From NCBI GenBank assembly GCA_002481295.1, contig DLDU01000027.1:1-23969 (forward strand): a DNA stretch of 23,969 bases, read 5' to 3'. Position 1 is the first letter of the stretch; every line of letters begins with the position of its first letter. Shown in pieces: positions 20,839-23,969 of this stretch. Source of the DNA: Prevotella sp. UBA7764 (GTDB taxonomy: Bacteria > Bacteroidota > Bacteroidia > Bacteroidales > Bacteroidaceae). Both the position numbers and the translations under genes were made by a program. The notes below the pieces were generated by a model. The model saw only the letters and a list, made by a program, of their open reading frames with translations, did no database searches and was not told the origin of the DNA.

Positions 20839-22098
20839 ATGAATACTACAGAACTGCAAAGAATCAAACAGCGCTACAACATCGTAGGCAACAGCGATGA
20901 TCTGAACCACGCACTCGACGTGGCCCTGCAAGTAGCCCCCACCGACCTCAGCGTGCTGATCGTCGGCGAGAGCGGCGTGGGCAAGGAGATCATCCCACGC
21001 GTCATACACGACAACTCACCCCGGCGCCGTGAGCGTTACTTCGCCATCAACTGCGGTTCCATCCCCGAGGGTACCATCGACAGCGAGCTCTTCGGCCACG
21101 AGAAAGGTGCCTACACCGGAGCCGTCGGCGAAAGCGAGGGATATTTCGGTGTCGCCAACAAAGGCACCATCTTCCTTGACGAGGTAGGCGAGCTGCCCAT
21201 GGCCACACAGGCACGACTGCTCAGAGTACTCGAGACGGGAGAGTATATTCGCGTAGGCGGACAGGAAATCAGAAAGACCGACGTGCGCATCGTCGCCGCC
21301 ACTAACGTCAACATGCGTAAGGCGATCTCTGAGGGACGCTTCCGCGAAGACCTCTTCTACCGGCTCAACACCATCCCCATACAGATGCCGCCTCTGCGCG
21401 AGCGGGGCAACGACATACTACTGCTCTTCCGGCTCTTCGCCATGCAGATGGCCGACAAATACCATCTGCCGAAGATCACCCTCACCGACGATGCCAAGCA
21501 ACTCATGCTCCACTATAAGTGGCCCGGCAACGTCAGACAGCTCAAAAACATCACAGAGCAGATGTCGGTGCTCAGCGAAAACCGGGAAATCAACGCGGAC
21601 CAGCTCAAGCACTTCATCCCCGACGATCCCGAGAGTACGGAGCTCGCCACCATCAGCCAGCCCGGACAGCACTCCTACGAGAATGAACGTGAGGCACTCT
21701 ATAAGATTCTCTACGAGCTCAGAGGCAGCGTTGCCAACCTCAGGCACGACCTCAACTCCATGAGAAAACAACTCGACGATACCCGCGAACTCAACAATAT
21801 GAGTGCTTACCGCAACCAGTATCTCGACACCCCATCCTCTGCCATGCCCGCGCTCACACCAGCCGGACACCCGCTGAATGGATATGACGGCGTCTCGCCC
21901 ACGCAGGATGCAGAAGCCGAGGAAATCAAGGCTGAGCCCGAAAGCCTCAACCTCAACGACCTCGGACGACAAATGGTCGAGAAAGCACTCGAAAGAAACA
22001 ATGGCAACAGGAAAAAAGCTGCTCAGGAACTGGGCATCTCCGACCGCACACTCTATAGAAGAATCAAACAGTATGGTCTCGATAAAAAAGAATATTAA
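20839..22098 (+). CDS. Sigma-54-type transcriptional activator without sensor domain
   Basis: A 419-residue bacterial enhancer-binding protein that would use ATP to open sigma-54 promoters. It begins almost directly with the AAA+ domain: Walker A GESGVGKE at 43-50, the sigma-54 contact loop GAYTGA at 90-95 (Phe of GAFTGA replaced by Tyr), Walker B IFLDE at 111-115, sensor I AATN at 153-156, arginine fingers in RFREDLFYRL at 167-176, and WPGNVRQLKN near 230-240. Residues about 310-375 are a low-complexity linker. A Fis-type helix-turn-helix (NRKKAAQELGISDRTLYRRIKQYGL span, about 390-414) ends it. No receiver, PAS or GAF domain, so activity is controlled by level or a partner. It overlaps the lptE-like gene by 26 bp and heads a four-gene operon. 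Confidence 0.94.
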   Translation: MNTTELQRIKQRYNIVGNSDDLNHALDVALQVAPTDLSVLIVGESGVGKEIIPRVIHDNSPRRRERYFAINCGSIPEGTIDSELFGHEKGAYTGAVGESEGYFGVANKGTIFLDEVGELPMATQARLLRVLETGEYIRVGGQEIRKTDVRIVAATNVNMRKAISEGRFREDLFYRLNTIPIQMPPLRERGNDILLLFRLFAMQMADKYHLPKITLTDDAKQLMLHYKWPGNVRQLKNITEQMSVLSENREINADQLKHFIPDDPESTELATISQPGQHSYENEREALYKILYELRGSVANLRHDLNSMRKQLDDTRELNNMSAYRNQYLDTPSSAMPALTPAGHPLNGYDGVSPTQDAEAEEIKAEPESLNLNDLGRQMVEKALERNNGNRKKAAQELGISDRTLYRRIKQYGLDKKEY

Positions 22099-22618
22099 AG
22101 TCATCCGGCACGCGTTGCTGGCCCTCACACTGCTTATCTCCACCATTGCACTGATGAGTGCTTGCAAGGTAAGCCTGAAATTCAACGGCGCCAGCATCGA
22201 CTACACCAAGACAAAGACCATCCGTATCGCTGACTTCCCCATACGCTCCAGCTATGTCTGGGGACCCATGGGACCGATGTTCAACAATCAGCTCAAAGAT
22301 GTCTTCGCCAACCACACCCACCTGCAGCAGGTCAAGCGGGGCGGAGACCTTGTCATCGAAGGTGAGATCACACAATACAGCCAGCGCAACAAATCCGTCT
22401 CCAGTGAAGGATACTCTGCGCAGACCGAGCTCTCTATGACCGTCAACGTGCGCTTCACCAACAACGCCAACCACAGTCAGGACTTCGAAAAGCAGTTCAC
22501 CTCCACCAAGAGCTACGAGACCACACAGAGCCTCTCCAGCGTGCAGCAGGAACTCGTGGAGCAGATGTGCAAGGACCTCACCGATCAAATCTTCAATGCC
22601 ACCGTCGCCAACTGGTAA
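22073..22618 (+). CDS. lptE: LptE-like outer-membrane lipoprotein
   Basis: A 181-residue protein matching the Bacteroidales LptE family, the lipoprotein plug of the LptD complex that inserts lipopolysaccharide into the outer membrane. The N-terminus has Lys/Arg residues (KKNIKVIRH), a hydrophobic stretch and MSAC with Cys31 as the lipidated residue. Family-like features follow: NGASIDYTKTKTIRIADFP at 39-57, a conserved-looking NNQLKDVF, and IEGEITQYSQR near 101-111, all consistent with an LptE fold. The ATG at 22073 lies inside the end of the activator gene (26-bp overlap), implying translational coupling. The next gene begins 5 bp after its stop. The assignment rests on pattern and context; sequence conservation in LptE is low. 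Confidence 0.8.
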   Translation: MVSIKKNIKVIRHALLALTLLISTIALMSACKVSLKFNGASIDYTKTKTIRIADFPIRSSYVWGPMGPMFNNQLKDVFANHTHLQQVKRGGDLVIEGEITQYSQRNKSVSSEGYSAQTELSMTVNVRFTNNANHSQDFEKQFTSTKSYETTQSLSSVQQELVEQMCKDLTDQIFNATVANW

Positions 22619-22623
22619 TCATC

Positions 22624-23400
22624 ATGGACATAGCGCAATACATACAACATCCTGAGCTTTTGGACCGCGAGACCGTCTACGATCTCCGCAGCCTGCTTGC
22701 GCTCTATCCCTACTACCAGAATGCGCGGCTGTTGCTGCTCCGCAACCTCTACCTGCTCCACGATCCCTCGTTCAACGAAGAGCTTCGCCAGGCAGCCATC
22801 TACATCACCGACCGAAAGGTGATCTTCAACCTCGTAGAGGCTGCTCACTATCAGCTCAAAACCGACAGGCAGGAGAGCAGCCAGCCGCACAGCCAGGACA
22901 AGGCTGAGAACAAGGGCGACCGCACCATCTCGCTCATCAACAACTTCCTCGACACCATACCCGAGGAAGAAAAAGAGAAGGAAAAGCCCAAGAAGACCAA
23001 GCGCAAGCCCACTCCCGCCGATGCCGCTGTCGACTACGTCGCCTATCTGCTGGAAACAGAAGATGACGACGAGCAGGAGACACCGCAGGAGCAGCCTCAG
23101 CTCAAGGGACAGGATTTGATCGATAATTTCATCAATAATGACAAGGGAAAAATAAAATTGAAGGATACGCCCGAGTACCTTCCCAAAATAGAAGAAGACG
23201 GAAACAAAGACAGCGTAAAAGAGGATAAAAGCTATTTCACCGAGACTTTGGCAAAGATTTACATCAAGCAGGGCCGATATGAGAAAGCTTTGGAAATTAT
23301 TCAGCAATTAAATTTGAATTATCCAAAAAAAAATGCTTACTTTGTAGACCAAATACGCTTCTTAGAAAAGTTGATATTAAATAATAAAAATAATAAGTAA
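22624..23400 (+). CDS. TPR-containing protein of unknown function
   Basis: A 258-residue protein with two ordered ends and a disordered middle. Residues 1-80 are helical and begin MDIAQYIQHPELLD with SLLALYPYYQNARLLLLRNL at 23-42. Residues 82-200 are charged and low complexity (Glu/Lys/Asp/Gln rich, including EEEKEKEKPKKTKRKP near 114-129). Residues 205-250 hold one clear tetratricopeptide repeat, LAKIYIKQGRYEKALEIIQQL at 209-229 (key residues in TPR spacing), then a partial second. There is no signal peptide, so it is cytoplasmic. It sits 5 bp after the lptE-like gene and 6 bp before secG, an arrangement I recall as common in Bacteroidales. A role in envelope assembly is inferred from context only. 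Base composition becomes more AT-rich from about 23110. Confidence 0.82.
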   Translation: MDIAQYIQHPELLDRETVYDLRSLLALYPYYQNARLLLLRNLYLLHDPSFNEELRQAAIYITDRKVIFNLVEAAHYQLKTDRQESSQPHSQDKAENKGDRTISLINNFLDTIPEEEKEKEKPKKTKRKPTPADAAVDYVAYLLETEDDDEQETPQEQPQLKGQDLIDNFINNDKGKIKLKDTPEYLPKIEEDGNKDSVKEDKSYFTETLAKIYIKQGRYEKALEIIQQLNLNYPKKNAYFVDQIRFLEKLILNNKNNK

Positions 23401-23406
23401 AAGTTT

Positions 23407-23811
23407 ATGTACACGTTTTTCGTTATTCTCATCGTTGTGGCATCACTGCTGATGATTGGCATTGTACTCATACAAGAGTCCAAGGGTGGCGGTCTGTCCA
23501 GCAACTTCTCCTCCACCAACTCCATCATGGGTGTGCGCAAGACCACAGACTTCGTGGAGAAGGCTACATGGGGCTTGGCTGCCTTCATGGTAGTCATCAG
23601 CATTGTCTGCGCTTACACAGCTCCGCAGAGCACCGCTGATCAGAGCGTGCTTGAGAAGGCTGCCACAGAGAGCCAGACTACCAACCCTACCAACACACAG
23701 GGCTTCCAGGCTGGCCAGCAGGCTCCTGCCCAGGGTGCTGCTAAAGGTACAGCCGCTCCGGCTCAGGGTGCTCAGAGTGCCCCCGCAACACCTGCTGCTC
23801 CGGCAAAATAA
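23407..23811 (+). CDS. secG: Preprotein translocase subunit SecG
   Basis: The small subunit of the SecYEG protein-export channel. The first 72 residues are the SecG core: transmembrane helix 1 at 2-22, the conserved cytoplasmic loop IQESKGGGLSSNF at 22-34, GVRKTTDFVEKATW around 42-55, and helix 2 at about 54-71. The remaining 60 residues are an Ala/Gln/Pro/Thr/Ser-rich low-complexity tail, making the protein 134 residues, long for SecG; such tails occur in the phylum. It is the last gene of the activator-lptE-TPR-secG operon. The dyad at 23829-23867 may serve as its transcript end. Confidence 0.93.
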   Translation: MYTFFVILIVVASLLMIGIVLIQESKGGGLSSNFSSTNSIMGVRKTTDFVEKATWGLAAFMVVISIVCAYTAPQSTADQSVLEKAATESQTTNPTNTQGFQAGQQAPAQGAAKGTAAPAQGAQSAPATPAAPAK

Positions 23812-23828
23812 AAGAAAAATGCAAAAAA

Positions 23829-23872
23829 GTAAGGGATAAATTTGGTAGTTTCAAAAAAATCCCTTACCTTTG
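23829..23872 (+). promoter_or_regulatory. tRNA promoter overlapped by a 9-bp dyad
   Basis: TTTG (23841-23844), a 20-bp spacer and TACCTTTG (23865-23872) form a full consensus promoter for the tRNA gene. GTAAGGGAT (23829-23837) and ATCCCTTAC (23859-23867) are perfect inverted repeats; the -33 box lies in the loop and the right arm overlaps the -7 box. The dyad could be the secG terminator, an operator, or both. Confidence 0.65.
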
Positions 23873-23940
23873 CACTCGCTTTTGAGAAACATCTCAGTCA
23901 CACTTCAACACTGACTCAGATTTCTCACATAGCCTTACAT

Positions 23941-23969
23941 GGTGGGCGTAGTTCAGTTGGTTAGAGCGT
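23941..23969 (+). tRNA. tRNA gene, 5' part only (probably tRNA-His)
   Basis: GGTGGGCG-TA-GTTC-AGTTGGTTA-GAGC reads as the acceptor strand, T8-A9 and the complete D arm of a tRNA cut by the window edge. The eighth acceptor base (an extra leading G before GTGGGCG) fits tRNA-His, which carries G-1. The anticodon is not in the window, so identity is tentative. Confidence 0.8.

Overview
The window looks like chromosomal DNA from a Bacteroidota member, most probably a Prevotella-like Bacteroidales (inference). Reasons: many genes are preceded by the Bacteroidota-type -7 box TAnnTTTG, in the best cases 20 bp after a TTTG; Shine-Dalgarno sequences are mostly absent; and the pyrK-pyrD pair and the sigma-54 activator/lptE/TPR/secG cluster are typical of Bacteroidales. 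It is mainly core housekeeping sequence. There is no phage, plasmid, CRISPR array or complete insertion sequence. The less ordinary content lies between genes: repeats, dyads and a possible small RNA.

Layout, left to right. 1-2276: a long hairpin, then the leftward pyrK-pyrD operon (dihydroorotate dehydrogenase B) and its leader. 2277-3600: a leftward Cro/CI-type regulator, then a 775-bp AT-rich gene-free stretch with palindromes by the regulator promoter and a candidate rightward small RNA with its own terminator. 3601-5513: holA leftward, an orphan HsdR-N nuclease-like gene rightward, and a small leftward membrane protein. 5631-8138: the helicase hrpB leftward. 8510-10462: thrS rightward, followed by a terminator and a 181-bp MITE-like element. 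10835-12341: a leftward pair, an M15-type peptidase followed by a cyclophilin. 12530-14135: a rightward SDR dehydrogenase and metallo-beta-lactamase-fold hydrolase joined by two overlapping mini-ORFs. 14232-15709: a leftward C4-dicarboxylate transporter gene broken by two +1 frameshifts. 16003-17613: an iron-containing alcohol dehydrogenase and a DUF4186 protein carrying an N-terminal QLDLF clamp-binding-like motif. 17680-18291: a HAD phosphatase leftward. 18661-20211: a serine esterase and an AlkD-type DNA glycosylase. 20839-23811: a sigma-54-type activator, LptE-like lipoprotein, TPR protein and SecG in one tight operon, preceded by a 627-bp leader with four exact-period 22-bp repeats. 23941 to the end: the 5' part of a tRNA gene, probably tRNA-His.

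Functional links: PyrK and PyrD form one enzyme. LptE and SecG both serve envelope biogenesis and share an operon with an activator that has no sensor domain. HolA, AlkD and perhaps the DUF4186 protein concern DNA replication or repair. The features most worth a second look are the 22-bp repeat array at 20421-20508, the dispersed hairpin repeat shared by the hrpB/thrS and HAD/esterase intergenic regions, the MITE-like element, the candidate small RNA near 3233-3424, dyads wrapped around -7 boxes, and the chained mini-ORFs. All calls come from reading the sequence; no database search was run.
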